NCBI RefSeq assembly: GCF_016722965.1
Contig: NZ_JAEQNB010000005.1
Location: 1-64,000 of the forward strand
DNA from: Tumebacillus amylolyticus
GTDB lineage: Bacteria > Bacillota > Bacilli > Tumebacillales > Tumebacillaceae
Direction: 5' to 3'
DNA: 64,000 nucleotides
Shown here one piece after another: positions 16,707-25,687 of the stretch. The position numbers and the translations under genes were made by a program. The first letter of the stretch is position 1. The number at the start of each line of letters is the position of its first letter. The notes beneath the pieces were generated by a model. That model saw nothing but the letters and a program-made list of their open reading frames with translations, was not told the DNA's origin and did not search any database.

Positions 16707-18665
16707 TTATTGCTTCTTCTGCTCCGTCGGCGCCTGTTGATCGGAGAGATACAGACGGACGGTGGAACCGGGCGGAACTTTGGTTCCGGCGGCCGGTGAT
16801 TGATCGACGATGTATTTGCCCGTTCCTGTGGTCTCCGTTTTCAGTTGGAGGCCCGCACCGAGCATTTCTTTTTGTGCATCTTGGACCGACATGCCTGCGA
16901 TCAGCGGCACTTCGACCGGTTTGACGTCGAAGTAGTTGTACTCCTTGGCAAGGCCTTCCTTGGAAGTCGGCACGTTCAAGTAGTGCAAGCTGTCCCCGAG
17001 GATGTTCCCGACGACCGGTGCTGCGATGACGCCCCCGAAGATCAGCGGTGCTTTCGGGTTGTCAATCGCGATGTACGCAACCAGACGCGGGTTGTCGACA
17101 GGAGCCATGCCAATAAAAGATACGATGTAATGTCCGCTTTTATAAGCGCCGTTTTCTGCAACTTGCGCCGTACCAGTCTTGCCGCCGACTCGATAGCCTT
17201 CGAGATAAGCGTTTTTACCGGAGCCGCGTGCGACGACCGATTCGAGCGTTTCGCGCACTTGGCGGGCGGTATCTTCGGATACGACGCGGCGTACCGCTTC
17301 CGGCTTGACCTCTTCGATGACTTGGTTGGTTTCGGGGTCGCGCCACTCTTTGGCAAGATGCGGTTTCATCAACGTGCCGCCGTTGGCGACCGCTGAAACG
17401 GCCATGACTTGCTGAATCGGCGTAACGGAAACGCCTTGGCCAAACGAAGTGGTCGCAAGGTCGACCGGCGTCACTTTGTTGACGTTGAAGAGGATGCCCT
17501 TGCCTTCACCCGGCAGGTCGATGCCGGTTTTTTGACCGAAACCGAACTTGTCGATGTAGTCGAAGAGTTTTTCCTTGCCCAATTTCTGACCCATCAGCAT
17601 GAAGCCCGGGTTGCAAGAGTTCTCGACGACGTCAAGCATCGTCTCTTGCCCGTGCCCGCCCGCTTTCCAGCAACGAATGTTGCGTCCGCCGACGGTGTAG
17701 TACCCGGGGTCGTAGAACGGGTCTTGGAGCGTGATTTTTTTCTCTTCCAGCGCCGCCGCCAGCGTCACGATCTTGAACGTCGAACCCGGTTCGAAGTTTT
17801 TCCAGATCGCGAGGTCGCGGTTGTACGTTTCTTGCGGGTAGCTGCGATAACTGCCGTTTTTGAAGGACGGGTAGTTGGCAAGCGAGAGAATCTCGCCCGT
17901 CTTGGGATCGGCGACGATCGCCATGACCCCGTCGGGGTTGTACTGCGCGACGACGTTCTCGATCTCGCGTTCCACAAACGTCTGAATCTCGCTGTCGATC
18001 GTGAGCGTTAAGTTCTGCCCGTTCTGCGGTGCGACGTACTCATCGTCTTCCTTGGGCATCTCTTCCCCGCGCGCGTTGGCGAAGAACGAGATGCGTCCGG
18101 GCTTGCCTTGCAGACGGGAGTTGTACCACGACTCGACACCGGTCAAACCTTGGTTGTCAACACCGGCGAACCCGAGAATGTGCGAGGCCAGCCCGTCTTC
18201 GGGGTAGTAGCGCTTGCCTTCCTCGGTGACATAAATGCCCGTGAGGTTGAGGTCGCGGACCTGCTTGGCTTTTTCATCGGTGACTTTGCGTCCGCCGGGG
18301 GCCAGATAGACCATCAGCGCACGTTTTGAGATTTGCTGTTGAACTTTTTCCTTGGTCATTTCGAGAACCGGGGCGAGCTTCGCCGCCGTGCCCTCCTTGT
18401 CCTTGACTTGCGCCGGAATGACCACGACAGTCGGAGCACTGCCATTGTAGGCGAGCACTTCGCCGTTGCGGTCCGTTATCTGCCCGCGCTTGGGCTCGAC
18501 CGGAATGTTGCGTCGCCACAGGTCTTCCGCCTGTTCGGTCAGCCAAGGCGCTTGGATCATCTGTATGTAGCCCAGTCGCAAGATCAGGCAGAGGAACAGA
18601 ACGGCAAGCATGGCAAGGACGATCATCAAACGTTTGCGCAGCGTGACTTGAGACAGCAATTGCAC
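16707..18665 (-). CDS. spoVD: Class B penicillin-binding protein, SpoVD type
   Basis: 652 residues: N-terminal membrane helix (about 14-34), dimerisation domain, transpeptidase domain with SxxK (FEPGSTFKIVTL), SxN (VENSCNPGF) and KTG (VGGKTGTAQV), then one C-terminal PASTA repeat. A single PASTA and the position before murE match sporulation-specific SpoVD, which builds cortex with SpoVE. The GTG at 18665 is chosen because AAAGGAGG lies 7 nt upstream; the longer ATG frame from 18761 has no site. A terminator separates it from pbpB, consistent with its own sporulation control. Confidence 0.93.
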   Translation of the reverse strand: MQLLSQVTLRKRLMIVLAMLAVLFLCLILRLGYIQMIQAPWLTEQAEDLWRRNIPVEPKRGQITDRNGEVLAYNGSAPTVVVIPAQVKDKEGTAAKLAPVLEMTKEKVQQQISKRALMVYLAPGGRKVTDEKAKQVRDLNLTGIYVTEEGKRYYPEDGLASHILGFAGVDNQGLTGVESWYNSRLQGKPGRISFFANARGEEMPKEDDEYVAPQNGQNLTLTIDSEIQTFVEREIENVVAQYNPDGVMAIVADPKTGEILSLANYPSFKNGSYRSYPQETYNRDLAIWKNFEPGSTFKIVTLAAALEEKKITLQDPFYDPGYYTVGGRNIRCWKAGGHGQETMLDVVENSCNPGFMLMGQKLGKEKLFDYIDKFGFGQKTGIDLPGEGKGILFNVNKVTPVDLATTSFGQGVSVTPIQQVMAVSAVANGGTLMKPHLAKEWRDPETNQVIEEVKPEAVRRVVSEDTARQVRETLESVVARGSGKNAYLEGYRVGGKTGTAQVAENGAYKSGHYIVSFIGMAPVDNPRLVAYIAIDNPKAPLIFGGVIAAPVVGNILGDSLHYLNVPTSKEGLAKEYNYFDVKPVEVPLIAGMSVQDAQKEMLGAGLQLKTETTGTGKYIVDQSPAAGTKVPPGSTVRLYLSDQQAPTEQKKQ

Positions 18666-18694
18666 AGCCAGACCTCCTTTTCCGTACTGCTCTA

Positions 18695-18720
18695 AAACTA
18701 TGCAGGAAAAAGAGGTACAA
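18695..18720 (-). promoter_or_regulatory. Possible sigma-E-type promoter of spoVD
   Basis: The minus strand has CATAGTTT (18695-18702), a partial match to the sigma-E -10 (CATAcanT), with TTCTTGTA about 13-15 nt upstream. In B. subtilis spoVD is sigma-E-dependent. The match is weak and the call depends largely on gene context. Confidence 0.25.
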
Positions 18721-18761
18721 GAACCCGGCTTGACCATGCCCGTCCGCCGTCCATTAAACAC

Positions 18762-18790
18762 AAGAAAACCCGCAGCGTCAAGACTGCGGG
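18762..18790 (-). terminator. Terminator overlapping the pbpB stop codon
   Basis: On the minus strand CCCGCAG, an 8-base loop containing the pbpB TGA, CTGCGGG, then TTTTCTTGTG. It would limit read-through from pbpB into spoVD. Confidence 0.75.
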
Positions 18791-21006
18791 GAGAAATCCA
18801 ACTTGACTGTGGTACCGAATGGAACCATCGTGCCGGGTGCCGTGGCTTGTTTGGTCACGTAACCGGAGCCACTCGGTTCCATCTGCAATTGCAGGAGTGA
18901 CAACGTTTCCATCGCTTCCCGCATCGAGAGGCCGCGCAGGTCGGGCATCTTCACTTTTCCGTCCTTGCTGCCTTCGGGCCCGAAGTAGACTTTGACTTCG
19001 GTTCCTTCCGGAATTTGTCCGTAGGTGATGTCCGGCCACTGGCCAGTCACTTTCGGTCCATCGCCAACTCCTTGAATCTTGAGACCGTTTTGCTTGGTCA
19101 ATTCGTTGGCTTGGTCCTTGGTGGTGCCAATCAGGTCCGGCACTTTGACGAACGTTTTCGGCTCGGCCGGTTTGGTGGACGCTGCAGCGTCGCCCGGTTT
19201 CGCGTTTTTGTCCGGGACGGTGTTGTCATTCGGGTCGATCGGTACTTGCAAGTAGCGCAGGGCTTCTTCCAAGACGACTTTGCCGGACGGTGCCGCGACA
19301 ATCGAACCGAACTGCAACGGTGCGTTGCGAGTCGCTTGGTCGACGTCGACGTAGATCAGCAGACGCGGGTTGTTCGCCGGTGCGAAGCCCGTGAAGGACA
19401 GACGGTATTTGCTGTCATCGTAGCCTGCGCCTTTCTCCTTGGGCACCTGAGCGGTACCGGTCTTGCCCGCGACGTGATAGCCTTTGATGTAGTCGGTCTT
19501 GTTGGCGTCGGCGAGTACCGTTTCCTCCAAAACTTGGCGAACCGTTTGGAAGACTTCCGGGTTGGCCACTTCGTGCGCAACTTTGGGCTGGACTTCTTGG
19601 ACGGTCGCTCCCGACTTCTGGTCACGGAATTCCTTGACGACGTGCGGTTGGAAGACTTTGCCGCCGTTGCAGACCGCCATCATCGCTGCGACCTGTTGCA
19701 TCGGCGTGACAGAGACACCTTGACCAAACGACGTGGACGCGAGGTCGATGTCGCTCATTTTTTTCGGGTCAAAAAGCGAAGAGTTCTCTTCGCCCGGCAA
19801 GTCGATGCCGGTCGGTTTGTCGAACCCGAATTGGTAGAGATAATTGTAGAGAGACTCCTTGCCAAGCTTCTGCCCGATCTTGACAAACCCGACGTTGGAG
19901 GAGTTGTACACCCCTTCGCGGAAGGTGATGTTCCCGAAACCAGTGCCGTTCCAGTCGCGGACGGTCATGCCGTCGACGGTGATGGAGCCGGATTGGAACG
20001 TTTCCGAGAGATCGAGTTTGTGTTCGGCCAGTGCTCCGGTCATGACGAACGTCTTGAACGTAGAGCCCGGTTCGAACGAACGGAGCGCCCAGTTGTTCCA
20101 GAGCGCTTCCTTGTCAGACGTTGCGTACTCGGCCGGTTTGAACGTCGGACGGTTGCCAAGCGCGAGAATTTCACCGTTGTTCGGGTCGGCGACGATGATC
20201 GTCGCGTGTTTCGGTGCGTACTTCTGCACGATGTTGTCCAGTTCGTCCTCGACAAAGTGCTGAATCGTGCCGTCAATCGTCAGCACGATGTCTTTGCCGT
20301 CGGTCGGTTGCTTGGTGACTTTCGGCTCGTAGTTCGGCAGTTGGTAGCCGTCACGGTCGGTGAAATACTCCACATGACCCGGCACCCCGGTTAACTCCTT
20401 GTCGTACACAGACTCCACACCTGCGAGTCCGGTCTCGGTGTCGCTCGTGCCGCTGATGCCGTAGAAACCGAGAACGTGAGACGCAAGCGCTCCATTGGGA
20501 TAGCGGCGGATGTCCACTCGGTTGGCGGTGATGCCCTTGTACTTTTTTTCCTTGTGCGCCGCGTCGAGCTTCTCGGCGATGCTGGCATCGACTTTTTTCC
20601 CTTTGGGGCCCAAGCCGACGCCTTGCACTTTGGGATCGGTGTTGGCGATGTAGCCCAACACCTCTTGCTCTGTCATGCCAAGCAAAGGAGCGAGGAATTT
20701 TGCGTATTCCTCCGGCGTGTCGCCTTTGTCCTTGGCATTGGCTTGGCGGAACGTGCTCACGTCCACGTTGATGTCGTAGGCGACACCGGTGAAGGCGAGC
20801 TTTTGACCGTTGCGGTCGTAGATGGCGCCCCGTGTGCCGACGACATCCTTCTCGGTCTTGATCCAATCTTGGGCTTTGTCCGAGAGGGAGTTCGCCTCGG
20901 CGACTTGTACATAAAAGAGGCGCAAGACCAGGGACGACATGCCGACCAAGAGACCGAAGCGCAAGAGCTTCGAACGCTTACGGAAGGTGCGGTCCTGCTC
21001 TTTCAT
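18778..21006 (-). CDS. pbpB: Class B penicillin-binding protein 2B (divisome transpeptidase)
   Basis: 742 residues: short cytoplasmic tail, one membrane helix (about 14-32), pedestal domain, transpeptidase domain with SxxK (FEPGSTFKTFVM), SxN (YNSSNVGF) and KTG (VAGKTGTAQV), then two PASTA repeats (KVPDLIGTTKDQA and KMPDLRGLSMREA). This is the septal transpeptidase partner of FtsW. Its ATG abuts the ftsL stop, sharing position 21006. Two PASTA repeats distinguish it from the adjacent SpoVD-type gene. Confidence 0.95.
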   Translation of the reverse strand: MKEQDRTFRKRSKLLRFGLLVGMSSLVLRLFYVQVAEANSLSDKAQDWIKTEKDVVGTRGAIYDRNGQKLAFTGVAYDINVDVSTFRQANAKDKGDTPEEYAKFLAPLLGMTEQEVLGYIANTDPKVQGVGLGPKGKKVDASIAEKLDAAHKEKKYKGITANRVDIRRYPNGALASHVLGFYGISGTSDTETGLAGVESVYDKELTGVPGHVEYFTDRDGYQLPNYEPKVTKQPTDGKDIVLTIDGTIQHFVEDELDNIVQKYAPKHATIIVADPNNGEILALGNRPTFKPAEYATSDKEALWNNWALRSFEPGSTFKTFVMTGALAEHKLDLSETFQSGSITVDGMTVRDWNGTGFGNITFREGVYNSSNVGFVKIGQKLGKESLYNYLYQFGFDKPTGIDLPGEENSSLFDPKKMSDIDLASTSFGQGVSVTPMQQVAAMMAVCNGGKVFQPHVVKEFRDQKSGATVQEVQPKVAHEVANPEVFQTVRQVLEETVLADANKTDYIKGYHVAGKTGTAQVPKEKGAGYDDSKYRLSFTGFAPANNPRLLIYVDVDQATRNAPLQFGSIVAAPSGKVVLEEALRYLQVPIDPNDNTVPDKNAKPGDAAASTKPAEPKTFVKVPDLIGTTKDQANELTKQNGLKIQGVGDGPKVTGQWPDITYGQIPEGTEVKVYFGPEGSKDGKVKMPDLRGLSMREAMETLSLLQLQMEPSGSGYVTKQATAPGTMVPFGTTVKLDFSPQS

Positions 21007-21392
21007 TAGTTTTTGCTCCCTTGCTGAACGACGATCATCTGGTTGTCTTGCACTTGCTTCATGCCCAGTTGGTTCGTCGCAACGCTTTTGATGCGTTCTG
21101 CCGATTCCATTTGGAGCACTTGCTGTTCAAGCTTGAGCTGCTGGTCCTTCATCGCTTGCAGTTCCCCGCGTTGGTTCTCCAACTGGTAGTTGAGAGACAC
21201 CATGTGCGCATAGCGGCCGGCCAGCGAGATCGTGACGGCGAGACAGAAGATGACGGTGATCAGCCATTTTACTTTGTTTTTCGCTTCCGCTTTCTGCTGC
21301 GGAGAGCGGTTAGGTTGCTTTTTCGGTTGGTATGAGGGCGCGGGCTCTGCTTGCGGCAGCGGACGCGCGAGGTTATCCCGGTATGTTGACAT
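21006..21392 (-). CDS. ftsL: Cell division protein FtsL
   Basis: 128-residue bitopic protein: a basic cytoplasmic region rich in Pro, Gln and Lys, one membrane helix (about 45-62, WLITVIFCLAVTISLAG) and an extracytoplasmic coiled-coil (NYQLENQRGELQAMKDQQL) ending in a Gly-Met-Lys-type septum motif. It forms the DivIB-DivIC-FtsL scaffold. Sequence identity in this family is low; topology and position between rsmH and pbpB make the call. Confidence 0.9.
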   Translation of the reverse strand: MSTYRDNLARPLPQAEPAPSYQPKKQPNRSPQQKAEAKNKVKWLITVIFCLAVTISLAGRYAHMVSLNYQLENQRGELQAMKDQQLKLEQQVLQMESAERIKSVATNQLGMKQVQDNQMIVVQQGSKN

Positions 21393-21441
21393 CTTCGGTC
21401 TTGCTCCCTTCTCCCAAGTTCCAGTGTACAGGTTCCGTTGG

Positions 21442-22389
21442 TTAGAGTTTCTCGGCGATACGCAGTTTGGCGGAACGTGCCCTTGGGTTGTGCGCCAGTT
21501 CTTCCTCAGAAGGAACGATCGGCTTTCGCGTGATCAGTTTCACGCGCGGCTTGTTGTTGCACTGACAGATCGGCAATTGTGGCGGACAAATGCAGCCACG
21601 GGCGGCTTCTTGCAGGGCAAGCTTCGCCATGCGGTCTTCTAAGGAATGGAAGGTAATGATTGCCACCCGACCCCCCGGGTTCAAAACGTCGATTGCTTGT
21701 TGAATCGCCTCGGCGAAGACGTTCAACTCGTCGTTGACCGCGATGCGGATACCTTGGAACGTCCGCTTGGCGGGATGGCCACCTTCTCGGCGTGCAGCGG
21801 CGGGAATGGCCGCTTTGATGATGTCAACCAATTGTCCAGTCGTCTCGATCGGCGCTTTGGCACGATCGCGGACGATGAATTCAGCGATGCGTTTCGACCA
21901 TTTCTCTTCCCCGTATTCATAGAGGATCTTCATGATCTCATCTTGACTCCACTCGTTGACCAGATCGCGTGCGGTAAAGTCTTGCGTCTTGTCCATGCGC
22001 ATGTCAAGAGGCGCATCGTGCTGGTAACTGAATCCACGCTCTCCCTCGTCGAGTTGCGGCGAGGAGACACCTAAGTCAAACAACACTCCATCCACCCCGG
22101 AGAGTCCCTGTTCGGCCACGATGTCCGCTAATCGGCGAAAATTGGAATGGACAATCGTGAACCGCCCTTCGTAGGGGGCGAGTACTTTTTCGGCATTGGC
22201 GATGGCGATGAGGTCTTGGTCGATCGCAATCAGGCGGCCGGTCGGCGAACTGGCCTCCAAGATGCGTCCCGAGTGACCTGCACCTCCGAGCGTGCAATCC
22301 ACATAGATATGGTCAGGCTCCGGTTGCAGAGCCTCCACCGCTTCTTTTGCAAAAACGGAAATGTGATGAAAGGTCGATGTATCCGACAT
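21442..22389 (-). CDS. rsmH: 16S rRNA m4C1402 methyltransferase RsmH (MraW)
   Basis: SAM-dependent N4-methylation of C1402 in the 16S decoding centre. The 315 residues begin with [13 protein letters not shown], then [17 protein letters not shown] (SAM motif I), a [24 protein letters not shown] block and [15 protein letters not shown]. CxC-type C-terminal features ([12 protein letters not shown]) are present. It lies 12 nt after mraZ. Confidence 0.97.
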   Translation of the reverse strand: MSDTSTFHHISVFAKEAVEALQPEPDHIYVDCTLGGAGHSGRILEASSPTGRLIAIDQDLIAIANAEKVLAPYEGRFTIVHSNFRRLADIVAEQGLSGVDGVLFDLGVSSPQLDEGERGFSYQHDAPLDMRMDKTQDFTARDLVNEWSQDEIMKILYEYGEEKWSKRIAEFIVRDRAKAPIETTGQLVDIIKAAIPAAARREGGHPAKRTFQGIRIAVNDELNVFAEAIQQAIDVLNPGGRVAIITFHSLEDRMAKLALQEAARGCICPPQLPICQCNNKPRVKLITRKPIVPSEEELAHNPRARSAKLRIAEKL

Positions 22390-22401
22390 TGGTTAACACT
22401 C

Positions 22402-22833
22402 CTACAAATCGAAATCGATTAGTTTTTCCGCAATCTCAGCAAACGAGTCTTGAGATTGGGCACAGTACTGATCCCAAGCTTCCTTGCCCCAGATCTCGAC
22501 GCGATTGGACACGCCGATTACGACACAATCCCGGATAAACTTGGCATATTCTCGTAGATGGTTCGGGATGTTGACGCGACCTTGCTTGTCGAGTTCACAC
22601 TCAGTAGCCCCTGAGAAGAAAAAGCGACTGAACGCGCGGGCATCTGCTCTCGTAAATGGTAGAGTCTTCAACTTTGCCTCTAGACTCTCCCACTCGCTGC
22701 GCGGGTATACGAACAGGCATGAATCTAGTCCACGGGTCACAACAAAGTTCGCGCCAAGCGCGTCCCGAAATTTCGCAGGGATGATCAGGCGTCCTTTGTC
22801 ATCAATGTTGTGTTGATATTCCCCCATGAACAT
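22402..22833 (-). CDS. mraZ: Transcriptional regulator MraZ
   Basis: 143 residues with two AbrB-like MraZ domains carrying the DxxxR motifs ([13 protein letters not shown] and [13 protein letters not shown]). It is a DNA-binding repressor of the dcw cluster and first gene of the operon. The start is set at 22833 ([15 protein letters not shown]), matching B. subtilis MraZ; an upstream ATG frame from 22962 runs through the operator and is rejected. GTGG repeats at 10-bp intervals lie directly upstream, giving autoregulation as known for this family. Confidence 0.96.
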   Translation of the reverse strand: MFMGEYQHNIDDKGRLIIPAKFRDALGANFVVTRGLDSCLFVYPRSEWESLEAKLKTLPFTRADARAFSRFFFSGATECELDKQGRVNIPNHLREYAKFIRDCVVIGVSNRVEIWGKEAWDQYCAQSQDSFAEIAEKLIDFDL

Positions 22834-22838
22834 TGCCT

Positions 22839-22888
22839 CTTCACCCACCTTGCGGAAAAGTGCACCACTTTCCCCCACTTTCCACCAC
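22839..22888 (-). promoter_or_regulatory. MraZ operator (10-bp-spaced GTGG repeats)
   Basis: On the minus strand GTGGTGGAAA, GTGGGGGAAA and GTGGTGCACT follow each other exactly; after one non-matching 10-mer comes GTGGGTGAAG. GTGG thus occurs at phase positions 1, 2, 3 and 5 of a 10-bp ladder directly before mraZ. This is the arrangement bound by the MraZ ring in other bacteria. Confidence 0.85.
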
Positions 22889-22910
22889 TGTTGTCTGGTA
22901 TTCGGTTCTA

Positions 22911-22941
22911 TAAAAAGAAATCCTGCCATGTGAATGGCAGG
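22911..22941 (-). terminator. Terminator between namA-like gene and mraZ
   Basis: On the minus strand CCTGCCAT, loop TCAC, ATGGCAGG, then ATTTCTTTTTA. It lies 90 nt after the OYE gene stop and isolates the dcw operon from it. Confidence 0.8.
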
Positions 22942-23030
22942 AATGTCATGTTTTTCACCCATTACATTAAAATGGTTCTAGAGACTCAAAACATACGTTC
23001 GTCTCTCTGTTACCAGAGATACAGTCTGAC

Positions 23031-24050
23031 TTAATAAGCCCGGGCATATGAGTTCGGCAACTCAAATGTCACTTTCAATTCTTGCGCCGCGACTTTGGCC
23101 CAATGTGCGTTTCGCAGCAAGCCGCGTCCAACTGCGACGAGGTCTGCCCGGTTGTTGCGCACCACTTCTTCGGCGAGGGCCGGGGTGTCGAGCAGGCCGA
23201 CCGCGATGGTGGGGATGTCTGCCCCTTGCTTGATGGCGTCCGCAAACTGCACTTGGTAACCCGGATAGATCGCCGGCGGTGCCACCGGCAGAGTTCCGCC
23301 GGAGGAGCAGTCCACCATGTCAACGCCCGCTTGTTTGAAAGCGGCGACCATCTTCACCATTTCGTGGATGTCGATGCCTTCGTTCGAATACTCGGTCGCC
23401 GACACGCGCAGCAACAGCGGCATCTCAGCCGGGAGAACTCCTTTGACCGCTTGGATGACGTCGAGTGCGAAGCGCAGGCGTTTTTCAAACGACCCGCCGT
23501 ATTCGTCTGTGCGTTTGTTGGTCAACGGGGAGAGAAATTGGTTGATCAGGTACCCGTGAGCGCCATGCAGTTCCACCGTGTCGAACCCAATTCGCACCGC
23601 GCGTTCGGCCGCCGTTGCAAAAGCCCCCACAATCTGGGTGATTTCCCCCACCGTGAGCTCTTGCGGTACCGCATAGCGCTCAAAGTGCGAGAGGGCAGTC
23701 GGAGCGACGTTCGGTTCATCGGTTTCCGCTTTGACGCCGGCGTGTGCGAGTTGGATCGCCATCTTGGACCCGTATTGGTGCCCGAAATCGACGATGCGCT
23801 TCAAGCCTGCTTCGTGCTCGTGGGACCAGATGCCGATGTCGTGTCTCGAAATGCGACCCCGTGCTTCCACCGCGCTCGCTTCGAGCATGATCAGCCCGAT
23901 TCCGCCAATCGCCCGTGCGCCGTAGTGAACAAAGTGCCAATCGGTGACGGTGCCGTCTGTGTTCGCTTGGTACTGACACATCGGCGACATCATGATTCTA
24001 TTTTTTAAGGACAACCCTTTGATCGTGTACGGATCGAATAAGCCTGCCAT
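23031..24050 (-). CDS. namA: Old yellow enzyme family NADPH dehydrogenase (NamA/YqjM-like)
   Basis: FMN-dependent ene-reductase of 339 residues reducing activated C=C bonds of electrophiles such as unsaturated aldehydes or quinones. N-terminal signature LKNRIMMSPMCQYQANTDGTV carries the Cys typical of YqjM-like enzymes; HGAHGYLINQFLSPLTNKRTDEYGGS contains the substrate and FMN site; the C-terminal GRGLLRN segment is present. It is divergent from an HxlR regulator, many of which sense electrophiles or quinones, suggesting the two form a detoxification unit. Confidence 0.93.
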   Translation of the reverse strand: MAGLFDPYTIKGLSLKNRIMMSPMCQYQANTDGTVTDWHFVHYGARAIGGIGLIMLEASAVEARGRISRHDIGIWSHEHEAGLKRIVDFGHQYGSKMAIQLAHAGVKAETDEPNVAPTALSHFERYAVPQELTVGEITQIVGAFATAAERAVRIGFDTVELHGAHGYLINQFLSPLTNKRTDEYGGSFEKRLRFALDVIQAVKGVLPAEMPLLLRVSATEYSNEGIDIHEMVKMVAAFKQAGVDMVDCSSGGTLPVAPPAIYPGYQVQFADAIKQGADIPTIAVGLLDTPALAEEVVRNNRADLVAVGRGLLRNAHWAKVAAQELKVTFELPNSYARAY

Positions 24051-24109
24051 TGAAAAATCCCCTTTCCTTAATATGGGTTCACGATAGCAAATGCACTTTC
24101 GATAGTAAA

Positions 24110-24123
24110 GTAAGCGTACTTAC
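24110..24123. promoter_or_regulatory. Candidate HxlR operator
   Basis: The inverted repeat GTAAG-CGTA-CTTAC lies in the divergent promoter region, 60 nt from the OYE start and 56 nt from hxlR. GTA/TAC-ended palindromes are typical binding sites of HxlR-family regulators. No clear sigma-A hexamers can be assigned unambiguously around it. Confidence 0.45.
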
Positions 24124-24178
24124 GGAAAGACTGTGCTATACTGATACTAATAGAACTCTGAGTAAGGGAGCGAGCGAG

Positions 24179-24529
24179 ATGTCTGAATTGAATCCGTGTT
24201 GTCCGATCGAAGTGACACTCGGTGTCATCGGCAAAAAGTGGACCGTTCTGATCATTCGCGAGCTGTTCGATGGCAAGAAGCGTTTTTCCGAGATCGCCAC
24301 GTCCTTGCCGATCTCCTCGAAACTGTTGACCGATCGGCTGAAAGAATTAGAGGAGCATGGCATCATCAACCGTACGATCTACCCGGAGATCCCGCCGCGC
24401 GTGGAGTACACGCTGACGGAAAGCGGATTGACGTTGACCAGTGTCTTAGATGCGTTGCGCGAATGGGGCTCGCAGCATTATGCGAACCACCTTTGCCACG
24501 AAGATGAGGAACAACCGACGACCGAATAA
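24179..24529 (+). CDS. HxlR-family transcriptional regulator
   Basis: 116 residues with a winged helix-turn-helix of the HxlR class: CCPIEVTLGVIGKKWTVLIIRELFDGKKRF then SSKLLTDRLKELEEHGIINR and the wing (YPEIPPRVEYTLTESG). Adjacent cysteines near the N-terminus (NPCCPIE) resemble the conserved sensing Cys of YodB/HypR-type redox regulators. The ATG at 24179 has AAGGGAGCGAG upstream; a longer frame from 24050 crosses the promoter. It probably controls the divergent reductase gene. Confidence 0.92.
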   Translation: MSELNPCCPIEVTLGVIGKKWTVLIIRELFDGKKRFSEIATSLPISSKLLTDRLKELEEHGIINRTIYPEIPPRVEYTLTESGLTLTSVLDALREWGSQHYANHLCHEDEEQPTTE

Positions 24530-24531
24530 CG

Positions 24532-24580
24532 AAAAACCCTGACCCTAGACGCAACTCGCGTGGTGGATCGGGGTTTTTTT
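24532..24580 (+). terminator. hxlR terminator
   Basis: AAAACCCTGA pairs with TCGGGGTTTT across a long loop with inner GC pairs, followed by TTTTTTT, directly after the hxlR stop. Confidence 0.75.
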
Positions 24581-24685
24581 GTGTCTTTTGACCCAAATAT
24601 AGGCGTTTATCCCTTCCGTCTATGCCCGTGACGTCATTTACTATCTCAGCAGGAGTACAACTCGCGGGAGAGGAGGCGTTCGAAG

Positions 24686-25687
24686 GTGCGCGTGTTGTTT
24701 TTTGACAGCAATGAGGTTCTCCTCCATTTGTTGCCCAACGGGTTCTATGACGGCGGCCATGACATCATGGTGGTACCGGCCGAGAGTGAGGAACGGGTTC
24801 GGCAAGTCATCTCCGGATTTCAGCCGGATGTGGTCCTCACATACGGCTGGGGCAATGAACAGCTCCCGGAAAAGCTGTGCTGGATTCGCGCCTGTACGCG
24901 AGAAGTCGGCATCCCCCACGTCTACTGGTCTGTGGAAGACCCGACGTTTCTGGACAATTTCGTCAAGCCTGTCGTATTGACGCATGGACAGCCGGACTTC
25001 GTGTTCACCATCTGTGAAGAATCTGTGCAAGAGTATGCCAAACTCGGCATCCCCGCCGCTCCTCTCGATTGGGGGTTCCAGCCTTCCATTCATCGCCCTT
25101 TGCCTCCGATCTCCAAGTACGATGTCTCGATTGCCGTCGTCGCCAACTCCTACCATTGGGTGCTCGGGCAATATGACATCGACTACCGGATGGAATCGAT
25201 GCGCGTGCTGATTCAACCCTTGTTGGAGCAGGGCATCCGCATCGACTTCTGGGGCAAGGGCTGGGAAGGCATGAAACCGTTTCTCGGGCAAGACATCCCC
25301 GCAGACTGGTTGCACGGGCAGCTGTCGTATCTGGAATGCAACAAGGTCTACAGCTCCGCCAAGATCGTGATCGGATTGCAGAATTTCCTGACGCAGATGA
25401 CCCAGCGAACGTATGAGATTCTCGGGTCGGGCGGTTTTTTGATCACCTCCGACACGCCCGCGGTGCGCAAGGTGTTCACGCCGTGGCGAGATTTGGTGGT
25501 GTCCTCGACTCCGGAAGAGACACTTTTTCTCGTGGACTATTATCTCCGCCATCCACAGCATCGGGACACCATCCGCACCCAAGGGCAGATGGCAGTCCAA
25601 AAAAACCACAGCTACCGCGAACGGGCGGACTACATCTTGCGCGTGCTTCGCGAAAAAGGCATCTTGAAACAGGAGGGAACGGTATGA
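24686..25687 (+). CDS. CgeB-like glycosyltransferase
   Basis: 333 residues resembling CgeB/spore-maturation glycosyltransferases. The N-terminal half (MRVLFFDSNEVLLHLLPNGF; HVYWSVEDPTF; FVFTICEESVQEY) matches the DUF3880-type domain. The C-terminal half (VYSSAKIVIGLQ, TQRTYEILGSGGFLITSDTP) matches the glycosyl transferase 1_2 domain that holds the nucleotide sugar. Start is GTG at 24686 after GGGAGAGGAGG. First gene of the seven-gene cluster; its stop overlaps the next start (ATGA). Likely cytoplasmic transfer of a sugar to a surface or spore-coat component; the acceptor is inferred only from context. Confidence 0.85.
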   Translation: MRVLFFDSNEVLLHLLPNGFYDGGHDIMVVPAESEERVRQVISGFQPDVVLTYGWGNEQLPEKLCWIRACTREVGIPHVYWSVEDPTFLDNFVKPVVLTHGQPDFVFTICEESVQEYAKLGIPAAPLDWGFQPSIHRPLPPISKYDVSIAVVANSYHWVLGQYDIDYRMESMRVLIQPLLEQGIRIDFWGKGWEGMKPFLGQDIPADWLHGQLSYLECNKVYSSAKIVIGLQNFLTQMTQRTYEILGSGGFLITSDTPAVRKVFTPWRDLVVSSTPEETLFLVDYYLRHPQHRDTIRTQGQMAVQKNHSYRERADYILRVLREKGILKQEGTV

